Below, one piece after another: positions 1 to 9,306 of a stretch of 64,000 nucleotides of DNA (position 1 is the stretch's first letter; each line of letters begins with the position of its first letter). The DNA comes from Hepsetus odoe. Its lineage: Eukaryota; Chordata; Actinopteri; Characiformes; Hepsetidae. The notes beneath the pieces are model-generated. The model was not told the origin of the DNA and ran no database searches. It worked only from the letters and a program-made list of their open reading frames with translations. The DNA lies in assembly GCA_017165825.1 (NCBI GenBank), contig CM029386.1:4345729-4409728 (forward strand). Direction: 5' to 3'. Made by a program: the position numbers and the translations under genes.

Positions 1-409
1 TACATTAAAATTTCACAAAGCAGCAAAGAAAATGAGGGAGAGTGAGCGTTTTCACTGAAAGAGTTTGATCATTTCAGGTTTGGTAAGTAGTAAGTGCAGA
101 CAATGAAGTGTTACAGGCTGTATTGATCTCCCACTGAGCCACTGGACTGCAACTCGTTTCCGAGTTGGCTGCAACCATGCACGTCTCCTTGACAGCAGAT
201 ACACCATCAGTTTGTGTTAAGTTTGTGTTTTTTTTGTGGGCGTGTGTACACATGTACACATTGCTCAGGTATTGAAGAATTACAGTAAGGTCGCTTCATT
301 TTATTGCATCATTTTCTTTCATCTGTGAGTAAGTGTGTTTAAAACCACATATAGTGCAGTTTGAAGGTAATTGCGACCTCCCAGTTACTGCTGTTTTCAA
401 CACCTGATT
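1..409. other. Non-coding stretch before the gap
   Basis: I see no recognisable gene or repeat family in these bases. Short open frames exist but show no known domain and no splice-site context. The stretch ends at the assembly gap. Confidence 0.6.
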
Positions 410-909
410 NNNNNNNNNNNNNNNNNNNNNNNNNNNNNNNNNNNNNNNNNNNNNNNNNNNNNNNNNNNNNNNNNNNNNNNNNNNNNNNNNNNNNNNNNNN
501 NNNNNNNNNNNNNNNNNNNNNNNNNNNNNNNNNNNNNNNNNNNNNNNNNNNNNNNNNNNNNNNNNNNNNNNNNNNNNNNNNNNNNNNNNNNNNNNNNNNN
601 NNNNNNNNNNNNNNNNNNNNNNNNNNNNNNNNNNNNNNNNNNNNNNNNNNNNNNNNNNNNNNNNNNNNNNNNNNNNNNNNNNNNNNNNNNNNNNNNNNNN
701 NNNNNNNNNNNNNNNNNNNNNNNNNNNNNNNNNNNNNNNNNNNNNNNNNNNNNNNNNNNNNNNNNNNNNNNNNNNNNNNNNNNNNNNNNNNNNNNNNNNN
801 NNNNNNNNNNNNNNNNNNNNNNNNNNNNNNNNNNNNNNNNNNNNNNNNNNNNNNNNNNNNNNNNNNNNNNNNNNNNNNNNNNNNNNNNNNNNNNNNNNNN
901 NNNNNNNNN
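410..909. other. Assembly gap of 500 N
   Basis: Exactly 500 N are present, a conventional placeholder length, so the true size is unknown. Open frames running through the gap are artefacts. The B30.2 exon expected downstream of NLR locus D on the minus strand could lie here. Confidence 0.99.
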
Positions 910-1022
910 ATGGACCAATGGCTCAAGAGGTCCCAGGTTCGAATCCCACCTCTAGCACTACCACCACTGGGTCCCTGAGCAAGACCCTTAACCCTGAGTT
1001 GCTAAGAGCGTGTGCTAAATAA
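910..1022 (+). repeat. SINE-A copy, truncated by the gap
   Basis: A tRNA-derived SINE. The B-box-like ggttcgaatccc is at about 936, followed by the family body (ctgagcaagacccttaaccctgagttgct) and a decayed tail (agagcgtgtgctaaat). The A-box half is lost in the gap. Full relatives lie at 6061, 11281 (minus), 35298 and 43975. Confidence 0.85.
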
Positions 1023-1029
1023 AAAAAGT

Positions 1030-1165
1030 GAAAGTGACAACCCTTGTCATTGCGGGGTCAACGAAACTGGACCTCTGCATTTAACCCATGCACTCAAACA
1101 CCGTGCAGCAGTGGGCAGCTATTGAAAGCGACTGGGGAGCAGTGACGGGGATGGCACCTTGCTAA
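1030..1165 (-). repeat. SINE-B copy, partial
   Basis: This is the reverse complement of the 3' part of the repeat at 58506-58768: cacccatgcac, cagcagtgggc and ggggagcagtgacggggatgg blocks are shared. It abuts the SINE-A fragment, giving a composite repeat. The tRNA-like head is missing. Confidence 0.8.
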
Positions 1166-1480
1166 ATGGAGATAAAAACTCCCTTTGTAGATCCAAATAT
1201 TTCTGACTGATGTTTCTCTGGAGACTCCTGCTGGCAGTGTGTTCACCTTATGTCCTTGCAGTGAAACACAAAGGGTTAAACGCTTCACCTGCTCACTTGT
1301 GTTAATTAGAAAGTTGATGGAGAGACAGAGATGTTTAGAGTTAGGACAGATTTGAAGACGCCAAAAGGGACATGTTTTTACAACTGATTTACTGGAGTAT
1401 CAGGTTATTAACCGATTAAAATGGTGTTTTTTAAAATAGATCATGTTATAAAGTGATAGAATGTGTGTGTGCGCACTTAC

Positions 1481-1526
1481 ATTTTTCAGTCCAGGTCTGA
1501 TTCTGATCTTTCCTCCATGTTCCACT
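1481..1526 (-). pseudogene. NLR locus D: linker exon before the B30.2 exon
   Basis: Read on the minus strand, this short exon lies between a ttag acceptor and a gtaagtg donor and encodes the R-V-E-H-G-G-K-I-R-I type linker that joins LRRs to the B30.2 domain in fish NLRC3-like proteins. Locus A (24655-24701) and locus E (57662-57708) carry the same exon at 47 bp. Here it is 46 bp, so one base is missing and the frame into a B30.2 exon would be lost. No B30.2 exon is visible downstream, but the assembly gap lies there. CA/TG tracts flank it on both sides, as in the other two loci. Confidence 0.8.
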
Positions 1527-1607
1527 CTAACCACACACACACACACATATATATATAGACGCTCACTCTCACTGTGATACGTGTGAATGTATGCAGCTCA
1601 ATACTTA

Positions 1608-1726
1608 ATTCAGGTGAAGAGCGAAGAGTGAAGCAGAAAGCAGCTTCACTCCTGACTCTCCTGGGTGGTTGTAGGTCAGATCCTGTTCTTTCAGGTGGGA
1701 GGGGTTTGAAAATACAACCAGATAAT
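1608..1726 (-). pseudogene. NLR locus D: decayed LRR exon
   Basis: On the minus strand, a ccccag acceptor at 1727-1728 is followed by sequence matching the LRR exon of locus A at 25124-25288 (SNPSHLKE-DLTYNHPG-SGVKLLSA). An internal block of roughly 40 bases, containing the MITAKGC region, is deleted, and the 3' end after the conserved GVKLLSA segment has diverged so that no donor remains. A (GA)n microsatellite directly upstream serves as a (CT)n polypyrimidine tract when read on the minus strand. This is a dead remnant of a paralogue of locus A. Confidence 0.8.
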
Positions 1727-1739
1727 CTGGGGAAGGAGG

Positions 1740-1776
<37 letters not shown>
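1740..1776. repeat. (GA)n microsatellite
   Basis: An almost pure GA tract that abuts the acceptor of the locus D LRR exon. The same arrangement occurs at 25293-25341 in locus A. Confidence 0.95.
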
Positions 1777-1779
<3 letters not shown>

Positions 1780-2147
1780 ACACTTGAGGATTAAACAGAA
1801 CTAAACAGAAACACAGTAAAGCTGATAAAACTGTTTCTCATGATTAACAAACTGAAAAACTGAACACATTAAACGGAATGTCTTTGTTAAGAAAAGCAGA
1901 TCTCAGTGCACGAAATTTTTTTTTTTCTACATTCATTAGTTTTGTTCTTTTGTTCCAAAATGTAATACAACATATTTGTTAAACATGTGTTATTTTTTTT
2001 GTTTGTTTTTGAACAATTTTTAATTTCAGAGCTGATCTGAAGCTCAACACAACAAATATGTACAACAGTCTTTACAACAGCAGTCTTCATCACTGACCCT
2101 CATTCTAAAGACTCTTAATGAGGTGAGAGAGAGGAGCAGGTGAATCT

Positions 2148-2232
2148 TAAATGCAGAGGTCAAATTTCGTTGTGGTTCAATGTGTGCTGTGACCTTGCAA
2201 TGACGAGAATAGTCATTTTCACTTTCAGATGA
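2148..2232 (+). repeat. SINE-B tail fragment
   Basis: It matches the 3' end of the 58506-58768 copy (gcagaggtcaa, ttgtggttca, gtgctgtgacctt, gcaatgac, gtcattttcactt). The 5' portion is absent. Confidence 0.7.
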
Positions 2233-2449
2233 GGAACCCCTCCGGGCTGTCATCCAGACTGCAGTGGACAGTGCAGTTACAGAGACAGAATTATAATAAC
2301 ATGATCAGAATGAAATGAAAATGGGGATTTTAACTAGAATAGAAAAATCTGTGGAAAAAAAATGAACAAACTTTAATCAAATATAAAATAGATTCTCCAG
2401 GGATGTGTGATGATATAAGGTTTAAATCAATGGACATCAAAAGGACATC

Positions 2450-2676
2450 AATGCAGGGCTGAGAGCGTCGCACTGACCTTTAATAATTGATGACGTGCAC
2501 AGAACTCATGAACTAAACATACTGAAAATAACATGTGTAAAACATAACATAAGTAAACACAAAGATAAGCACACAGAATGACCAGTGCCTTGCTCTGATT
2601 CATTGGGGCTTACGACACCAACCCCCCATGAGACACACCTGTCACCCAAGGCCCAGTTGTGCACAATCAAAGCAGG
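2450..2676 (-). mobile_element. LTR remnant of the coiled-coil LTR family
   Basis: The sequence parallels the solo LTR at 4733-5017: gacgtgcacagaactcat, cacaaagataagcacac, gaatgaccag, tctgattcattggggctta and gagacacacctg blocks occur in the same order. The outer end containing the terminal TGTNACA is gone. On the minus strand it would be an LTR fragment next to the gag-like ORF at 2680-3067. Confidence 0.75.
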
Positions 2677-2679
2677 GAG

Positions 2680-3067
2680 GAGCGGACATCGCAAAACACC
2701 CTAGGCGCCGCTCAACCTCCACAATCCCAGCCTCCAGCACTTGGAACGTCTGGTGGTTCTTCTGGACCCCCGTTTGGTGGTCACCCAGCGTTCCCTTGGA
2801 CATGCCGCTGGTGCTGGTTCTAAACCGGCTACGGCTGGGCCAGGAGGGTCTACAGCCGAGTCTAACTTGGCCAGCGGCTCCAAACTACTATTGACTACTT
2901 TACTTACACTGCAATAAAGTACTAATGTGCCCCTCCAGAACATGAATCCTGTCCTCCAACGGCATTACAGTTACACATTTCCAACATGTATAAGAATCTA
3001 CATAGCTGGACGGGCAGTCTACTCTGTACATGCCGCACGACAAACACAGCACAAAAGAGGACGCCAT
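2680..3067 (-). pseudogene. Gag/ORF1-like zinc-ribbon plus coiled-coil protein of a retroelement, frameshifted
   Basis: An ATG at 3067 on the minus strand opens a frame with two Cys pairs (CLSCG, then CWKC about 20 residues later), followed by a short helical stretch (LEDRIHVLEGHISTLL). The frame ends at about 2900, but a second frame continues with a Pro/Ala-rich segment and a W-V-T-T-K-R-G motif. That order (Cys-rich head, coiled coil, W-V-x-x-R-R-G) is known from repetitive fish ORF1/gag-like proteins. A further frame change follows near 2745. Because it adjoins an LTR remnant, I infer it is retroelement coding sequence, not a host gene. Confidence 0.5.
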
Positions 3068-3080
3068 AGTAATACTTACT

Positions 3081-3436
3081 TTAATGTGGAAGTTTCTTTT
3101 TATCAAGAAAGCATTGTGTCCGAGGCCGCGAAGTTTGCTGCTCGTTCAGTCCGGGTCACTTTCCCACAATTTATAAGGCAGAAAAGATAAAGTGAAAGCT
3201 GAATCTGCTGAGAAAGAGTGATCACACAACTCAGTGCTCTGGCTTCACACATTAAGTTCATTAAAGTGATAAAGTACAAGATTACATTCGTTGGACTTTA
3301 ACAGCATTTTAACAGCATTTATTTCTTTATCAGCCAGACATAATGGAGGGTCTTAATTCCAGCACTGGTGGGGGAGCCTCTGATCCACAGTGAGTCATTT
3401 TATTATTATACAGGAAAAAAGAAAGAAAAGAATACA
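3081..3436. other. No feature recognised
   Basis: AT-moderate sequence between the gag-like remnant and the Tc1 copy. I see no gene or known repeat. Confidence 0.5.
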
Positions 3437-5110
3437 CCGCATTCTAAATTATTATGCAAATTGTATTTAAGTATCATAAAGATTAAATATTTTGTTTTTC
3501 AATTAAACTCATGGATGGTATTGTGTCTCAGGGCTTTTTGAATCACTGAAATCAGTCGCGGACATGTAATAATATGAAAATTTGTTTGCCAGGGGAGCCC
3601 AATTAAAGGAAAAACTACTGAAGAAGGACGTTCCACATTCTTAAGCAAAACACCATTTTTAAGCAATATGGGAAGGAAAAAGGATCTCTCTGCTGCCAAA
3701 AAGTGTGAAATAGTTGAATGCCTTGAACAAGGGATCAAAACCATAGATATTTCATGAAAACTTAAGCGTGATCATTCTTCTGTTAAGAGATTAAGAGAGC
3801 AGCTGCTAAAATGCCATTACAAAGCAGCAAACAGGTATTTGAAGCTGCTGGTGCCTCTGGAGTCCTGCCAACGTCAAGGTGTAGGATCCTCCAGAGGCTT
3901 GCAGTCATGCATAAACCTTTTATTCAGCCACCCCAACCAATGCTCACAAGCAGAAATGGCTGAAGTGTGCCCAGAACTACATAAAGACTGGATGGTCCAG
4001 ATGGATGGAGTGGTGGATGGTTGGTGGATGGCCACCATGTCCCAACAAGGCTGTCACTTCAGCAAGGAGGTGGCGGAGTCCCTTTTGGGCCAGAATCATG
4101 GGGAGAGAGCTGGTCGGCCCCTTTAGGGTCTCTGAAGGTGTGAAGATGACCTCTGAAAAGTATGTGAAGTTTCTGACTGACCTCTTTCTTCCATGGTACA
4201 AAAAGAAGAACTGTGGACTGAATATCTCTGCATTATTAGCTGCTATCGGCATAAAAGGAAAGAAAATCATGGTGCAGCCCCATCCTCCCCTGACCTCAAT
4301 CCTACTGAGAACCTTTGGAGCATCCTCAAGCAAAAGATCTATGAGGTGGGAAGCAGTTCATGTCCAAAGAGCAGCTCTGAGAGGCTATTATGACATCCTG
4401 CAAAGAAATACAATCAGAAACTCTCCAAAAACTCACAAGTTCAATTGGTTCAAGAATTGTGAAGCTGCTATCAAATAATGGGTCCTGTGTTAATCTGTAA
4501 CTTGACCTGTTAAGATGTTTTCGATGGAAATAGCTTTTGATTTCAGTATATATGACCTCATAAAATTCCACCAATTACCATTTTCAGTTCTTTACAATTC
4601 TTTAAAATTATTTGAAAATCTGTTGTGTATAATTTGGAACAGTGCATTTTAAGTTTTTTTTATTTTTGTAAAATATACTGTAATCATTGGGAGGTTTGTT
4701 CAGTAACATTCAAATTATACTCTAATGGTTGATGTCATGATGTGGTGTTGTGGACTGGACGCCAATGCAGAGCCGAGAGCTTCGTACTGGACTTTAATCA
4801 CAGATAACGTGCACAGAACTCATAAACTAAATGTGCTAAACAGAACAAGTGTAAAACAGAACATAAATAAACACAAAGATAAGCACAGAATGACCAGCGG
4901 CCTACTCTGATTCATTGGGGCTTATAACACCAGCCCCCGATGAGACACACCTGGCACCCAATGCCCAGGTGTGCACAATCAGAGCAGGACGCCCTCTACT
5001 GGCACAGAACTGTTACAGTTGATGAAATTTATGCTGACTGTCACTTGCATCGACTATTTAGGAAAATCAGAGAGAAATATTATTTTCATAATAAATTGAA
5101 ATGTGTTGTA
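3437..5110 (+). mobile_element. Tc1/mariner transposon, copy 1, decayed and carrying an inserted LTR
   Basis: The left end (attctaaattattatgcaaa) matches copy 2 at 62002, and the right end near 5110 carries the decayed inverse. A transposase N-terminus starts at 3668 (MGRKKDLSAAKKCE) and has a TGA at about 3756. Later blocks match copy 2, ending in the SPDLNPTENLWSILKQK region near 4287-4340. The segment holding the first two catalytic Asp residues in copy 2 is deleted here, so the transposase is dead. A 285-bp solo LTR sits inside at 4733-5017. Confidence 0.85.
4733..5017 (-). mobile_element. Solo LTR with 5-bp target duplication, inside Tc1 copy 1
   Basis: The insert is flanked on both sides by gttga (4728-4732 and 5018-5022), and the interrupted Tc1 sequence is continuous in copy 2. 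On the minus strand it begins TGTAACAG and ends CATGACA, with a TATA-like gttataagcc and an attaaa polyadenylation signal in the usual order. Relatives: 2450-2676, 6911-7255, 8961-9306, 16790-16923, 40517-40693 and 60745-60976. It records an LTR insertion followed by LTR-LTR recombination, younger than the Tc1 insertion. Confidence 0.9.
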
Positions 5111-5205
5111 TTTGTCCCTGGTGTTTAGACTAGCTTTAGTAAAGTAGGTGATTCCTCAACAAAAGCTTCTCCCATCCTGGATCATAATGGATTAATTGTT
5201 TTCAG

Positions 5206-5320
5206 GGTGAAGAGAGCAGAACCTCCAGAACCCAGCTGTGTGTCTGTGAAGAATGATACATACAAAGATCTAATTCCTCCTGAATTCAGCAGTGAACTGG
5301 TTCCTCCTGATCCAGAGTCA
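5206..5320 (+). pseudogene. NLR locus C: N-terminal repeat exon 1
   Basis: A ttttcag acceptor precedes the exon, which reads V-K-R-A-E-P-P-E-P-S-C-V-S-V-K-N-D and continues to P-P-D-P-E-S before a gtaaaac donor. The RAEPPEPSC-V-S-M-K type unit is the repeated N-terminal exon of fish NLRC3/NLRP12-like receptors, placed before a RING or FISNA exon. A second copy follows at 5648. No RING, FISNA or NACHT exon follows here, so this is an orphan N-terminus. The exon phases do not join cleanly to the next copy, which also argues for a dead locus. Confidence 0.75.
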
Positions 5321-5647
5321 GTAAAACATTCAACAATCTTTTTCCATCATTTACTGAATTATACCAAACACACAGACAAACACACACATGCACACCCCCA
5401 CACAGGTCTAAGTGGTTTACAGTCAGTGCTGCTATCAGTGGCTCCAATCTTCCTCCTCCTTAGTTTTAATATTGAGATTTTAACCAGTGTCTCCATGTGA
5501 TATTATTACACTGTGTATAATGATCAGTGTGCACAGCGCTGTGTGATGATTATGTGAACTTACAAATTTAGACATAAAGATTAAACTTATTTTTTATTTA
5601 TTTTTTCTGTGAACATACATAAGTATTTATAAGTTGAATTTTTTCAG

Positions 5648-5763
5648 GGTGATGAGAGCAGAACCTCCAGAACCCAGCTGTATGTCCTTGAAGAATGAGT
5701 CCATGGAACATGGAACTTCCTCTTGTTTTTAGCAGTGAACCTGTTCCCTCTGATCCAGAGCCA
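5648..5763 (+). pseudogene. NLR locus C: N-terminal repeat exon 2, frameshifted
   Basis: This is a paralogue of the exon at 5206 (same ttttcag acceptor, RAEPPEPSC start, taaaac end). The heptamer atggaac occurs twice in tandem at about 5700-5716, which shifts the frame and brings a TAG after T-S-S-C-F. In the other frame the family pattern (P-L-V-F-S-S-E-P-V-P-S-D-P-E-P) continues, so the duplication is the only lesion visible. Confidence 0.8.
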
Positions 5764-5910
5764 GTAAAACATTCAACTCTCACAGATTCATTTACAATCA
5801 ATTACCTGATTTATACCACACACACACACACACACACACACACAATAGATTTATTCATGCATTCATATTGAACGGTTTGGATTTTTTTTTAAGTGTGTGT
5901 TTGTTCACAG

Positions 5911-5948
5911 GATCCAGCAGAGGAAAGACACTTACACTTGTTTTCCAG
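5911..5948 (+). pseudogene. NLR locus C: possible short third exon
   Basis: A cacag acceptor is followed by sequence reading I-Q-Q-R-K-D-T-Y-T-C-F and then a ccaggtttg donor-like site. Fish NLRs often have an R-I-Q-Q-K/R segment at this point. The match is short, so the call is weak. Confidence 0.4.
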
Positions 5949-6060
5949 GTTTGTCCAAATATAAATGACCTTACTTCAGTTTAATAACTGTACTTTTGAT
6001 ATTTAGCTAATGATGAATTAATCATCCTTGATTTCTGCTGTATTATGGTTTAATATTATG

Positions 6061-6330
6061 GGGTGGCGGTGGGGTAGGGGTAGGGGTAGTGGTAGTGGTA
6101 GGGTACTTGCCTACGGACATCTGGATCAAGAGGTCCCTGGTTCGAGACTCTCTGAGTATTAAATGTTTTACTGACTCTGGATCAAGAGGAATCCCACCTC
6201 CAGCACTACCACCACTGGGTCCCTGAGCAAGACCCTTAACCCTGAGTTGCTCCAGGGGGACTGTCCCTGTAATTAGGACATGTAAGTCGCTCTGGATAAG
6301 AGCGTCTGCTAAATGCCGTAAATGTAATAT
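6061..6330 (+). repeat. SINE-A copy, internally rearranged
   Basis: The head (ggtagggtacttgcctacgg, ggttcgagac), body and conserved tail (gtcgctctggataagagcgtc) are all present. A 45-base segment resembling locus C exon-end sequence (taaatgttttactgactctggatcaagag) separates the B box from the body, so the copy is rearranged. Confidence 0.85.
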
Positions 6331-6462
6331 TTTTAATATTGAATTCCACTGGTTTTCAGAAAATCTGTAAAGTTCATTGTTTGAGATGTAAGTAATTCAG
6401 AGTTGAATAAGAAATTTTTATTTTACTTATTGAGGAACTTATTGAGTCTGATTTCTTTATAG

Positions 6463-6531
6463 TAAAGGTCAGTGTTGAAGATCACGCTGCACATCCTGAT
6501 AAACCAGACAGACCTGGCGAACACACTAGAG
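6463..6531 (+). other. Exon-like segment downstream of locus C
   Basis: A tttatag acceptor and a gaggtcagt donor bracket 69 bases with an open frame reading K-V-S-V-E-D-H-A-A-H-P-D-K-P-D-R-P-G-E-H-T-R. I do not recognise the domain. It could be a further locus C exon or chance. Confidence 0.3.
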
Positions 6532-6910
6532 GTCAGTCAGAGTTCTGGGTTTTGACATCAGCAAACCCAGAACATCACCCAAGTTCAAAGAGGCTTTTAC
6601 ATATTTGCTGAGACTACTAGGTCCCAGGTTCAAATCTCAACTCCTCTAGTGGCCCAGTGCCCTTTCACCCCCTTTACCCTAAATCCCTTCCCTAGGTAGT
6701 ATTCACGTCCCTGTCACCTTTAACCTATATATTATTAACTGCATCTCTATTTTTCTATGTTCTCTTCTGAGTAGCGCTTTCTTTGCATGTCAAAAACACC
6801 CAAACAAGGTCTTAGTCTTAAATTAGGTGTCTCCACCGGAGGCCTTGGAGCTCCTGGGGACAAATAAAAAGGCACACGCTGAACTGTACAAGTTAGAGAG
6901 AGAAAGGATT

Positions 6911-7255
6911 TGTAACGGTGGCGGGGTACTGGAAGGACGCCAGTGCGGAGCCAGGAGTTCTGAACTGAGTTTTATTATGCACAAGCACACAAACAAGAAG
7001 CAAGGACTGCAGTTCTAAGCTGAAACCAAGAACGGAGGGACTGCAGTCTAAACCAAGGTGCTAGATAATCACATACAAAACCAGAACCACCATTGCCTGT
7101 AGGCTTAGCCTAACTAATGAGCCGCGCTCTGTTCTGACTCATCGGGGCTTAAATAGTCAGTCCCAACGATGCACACCTGTGCCTTCATGAGCTCAGGTGT
7201 GCTCAGTCAGAACAGAGCGCCCTCTAGCATACCCCAAAACACCTCATGTGTGACA
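6911..7255 (-). repeat. 3' LTR of the coiled-coil element
   Basis: 345 bp, aligned end to end with 8961-9306. The purine tract lies immediately on its inner side. Confidence 0.92.
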
Positions 7256-7414
7256 GAACCCCTCCCCAAAAGGCGCGGCTCCCGAAGTGCCAAAACATAG
7301 CCGAACCTCTGGGGGGAGGCCAAAAACAACAAAACTTTACAAAAACAAAAGTCCCTTGTGGGGACACACGGTCAGGTCCACAAAAAACACAAAAAGGACC
7401 TCCGACCAGCCATG

Positions 7415-8398
7415 TCAGGCAGCTGGGGGTGGTGAGGGGAATCCCAGCAGTTCAGTCCACCCTTTCGATTGGTGCCTGAACCCGACCCTGAAGTCCCTGG
7501 AGGCATCGCCTGATTCTGTGGAACGGCTGGACTTGACTGAACCTGAAAGAGAGCTAAACATAGACGTTACGGGGTTCAAAGAGTCCAAACTCTGCTTCCA
7601 ACCCCTGTCAGCCTTGTTCCTCACGTCTCTCCTCCCCGAATCTACAGTGCCGAAGTCCTCTTTCGCTTTCTTGAACTGATGATTGCTGATGTCCTTTGCC
7701 TTTTTCTTTTTCTGGGTCCTGTTTCTCGGCTGCTTGGGGCCCAGTGACGCAGTTTCCCAGCTCCTGGTTCTCCTAAGCGAAGTTCCACATGGACTCCTCC
7801 ATGAGCCACCTTGTTCTGGGTCTGCTGAATTGTGGGGGTGAGCTGATGGTAGGGAGTCCGAATGCAGCTGTTCCATCTCTGGAATCTTTACCCGTTTCTC
7901 CATTGGACTGTTCTTCAGCTGCTCCGTTTTGGCATTCACCCTCTGGGTTCCAGTGTGCACTGTTGTCGGTGAAGTGAGTCGAGATTCGATGATTGCCAAT
8001 TTTACTTCCGTACCTCTGACCTGCTTCTCTAGCTCGGTGAGCTTACCGGCCTCACAACGGACCTCTCTCAGTTTAGCCTGCAGAGCGACGTTGTGGTTCT
8101 GCACCCGTCTCAGCTCTGCCCTGGTCTGATTCAACTGCTCTTCCATAGTGGCTATTTTAGCTTCCAGTTTCTCCTGAACGGTTGAAGACTCAACTCTCCT
8201 CGTTGTCTGGCATACGGTCTGGTTTCTCTGTTCATATGTTTTCCCAAGCCCCTCTCCTTGGAAAACCATCACAGCTTGTACCTCTAATCTGGAGACCTCT
8301 CTGTCTTCTCTGAATTTGCTGCTCCTTCCATGACGCTCATCTTTGTCTTGAGCTAAAGCCTCTTCTCTTTCCCCTTCGTTCGAGACCGAGGCATTCAC
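7415..8398 (-). CDS. Coiled-coil gag-like protein of the nested LTR element (327 aa)
   Basis: The frame runs from an ATG at 8398 to a stop at 7415. Residues about 70-150 form a strong heptad region (E-K-L-E-A-K-I-A-T-M-E-E-Q-L-N-Q-T-R-A-E-L), and a second helical stretch ends with K-T-E-Q-L-K-N-S. The C-terminal third is basic (QKKKKAKD near 235) and Ser-rich. No zinc knuckle or protease motif is seen. A separate short frame right after the 5' LTR (8957-8898, MSRLNRDVRSREEWLEELE) suggests the original ORF began there and has since been broken. A gag-like structural role is my inference; no enzyme function is indicated. Confidence 0.6.
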   Translation of the reverse strand: MNASVSNEGEREEALAQDKDERHGRSSKFREDREVSRLEVQAVMVFQGEGLGKTYEQRNQTVCQTTRRVESSTVQEKLEAKIATMEEQLNQTRAELRRVQNHNVALQAKLREVRCEAGKLTELEKQVRGTEVKLAIIESRLTSPTTVHTGTQRVNAKTEQLKNSPMEKRVKIPEMEQLHSDSLPSAHPHNSADPEQGGSWRSPCGTSLRRTRSWETASLGPKQPRNRTQKKKKAKDISNHQFKKAKEDFGTVDSGRRDVRNKADRGWKQSLDSLNPVTSMFSSLSGSVKSSRSTESGDASRDFRVGFRHQSKGWTELLGFPSPPPAA

Positions 8399-8960
8399 CT
8401 AGAGCATAGAGGCTCTTTCGGTCAGCTGCTGGTAGAGTCCTGTCAGCAACTCCCCCTGTTCTGCGATCCGAACATTTCCGCAGCTGATCTGCTCACCTCC
8501 GAGGTGGGACTGGGTTGTCCTCGCCGCTCTGCGCCGCACGGCCAGATCCCTCACCTGCTTTCATCTGAATGACTTTTGCAAGCACATTGCAGCATGTTTA
8601 AAGTCCCGGTCTCCACCTTCCTAACCTCCTCTGACGACCACCTGTTGCCCAGCACGGTCTCTTGAAGACAGATCCTTTTCTTTGAAGTTTCTTGCTTCAT
8701 CATCTTGTTAGCTCTGTAATATCACTGAACAGTCTTGGCTGCCCACAGTAGCTTCAGGTAGTACTTTCTGTTCATGTGTCTCCTCACCTACGCTTGAAGG
8801 GTTACTGCAGCCTCATGTTCGATATTCTTCTGTACCCGAACTTTCTTTCTAAACTTCCCACTAACCTGGAGCTGTTTCTTGTCTGGGCTCCCAGTGCTCA
8901 CTCTAGCTCCTCCAGCCACTCCTCACGGCTCCTGACGTCCCGGTTTAGGCGGCTCATTTC

Positions 8961-9306
8961 TGTAACGGTGGCGTGGTACCGGAAGGACGCCAGTGCGAAG
9001 CCAGGAGTTTGGAACTGAGTTTTATTATGCACAAGCACACAAACAAGAAGCAAGGACTGCAGTTCTAAGCTGAAACCAAGAACGGAGGAACTGCAGTCTA
9101 AACCAAGGTGCTAGATAATCACATACAAAAACCAGAACCACCATTGCCTGTAGGCTTAGCCTAACTAATGAGCCGCGCTCTGTTCTGACTCATCGGGGCT
9201 TAAATAGCCAGCCCCAACGATGCACACCTGTGCCTTCATGAGCTCAGGTGTGCTCAGTCAGAACAGAGCACCCTCTAGCATACCCCAAAACACCTCATGT
9301 GTGACA
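8961..9306 (-). repeat. 5' LTR of the coiled-coil element
   Basis: 346 bp. On the minus strand it ends GTTACA, and the interior starts at once with gaaatgagccgcc. No tRNA-complementary primer-binding site is evident at that junction. Confidence 0.92.

Larger units (their letters stand above)
6911..9306 (-). mobile_element. Complete small LTR retroelement with coiled-coil ORF
   Basis: Two direct repeats (6911-7255 and 8961-9306) flank 1.7 kb. The target duplication ggatt is present at 6906-6910 and 9307-9311. On the minus strand each LTR begins TGTCACAC, has a tatttaag TATA-like box and an aataaaa signal, and ends GTTACA. A purine-rich tract (ttttggggaggggttc) precedes the 3' LTR at 7256-7271, which fixes the orientation. 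The interior holds only a coiled-coil coding region; no protease, reverse transcriptase or integrase is visible, so it must be mobilised in trans. The LTRs differ at roughly ten positions by eye, which suggests a fairly recent insertion. Confidence 0.92.

Noticed and set aside
936..948. tRNA genes suggested by B-box sequences at the SINE copies
   Set aside because: The A/B boxes belong to SINE heads. No cloverleaf with an acceptor stem could be drawn, and the same SINE body and tail follow in each case.
339..978. Long open frames across 339-978 on both strands
   Set aside because: They consist almost entirely of the 500-N gap and have no real sequence support.
7246..8129. Plus-strand frames at 7246-8129
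   Set aside because: They are the reverse of the minus-strand coiled-coil ORF and LTR interior; orientation is fixed by the purine tract and LTR signals.
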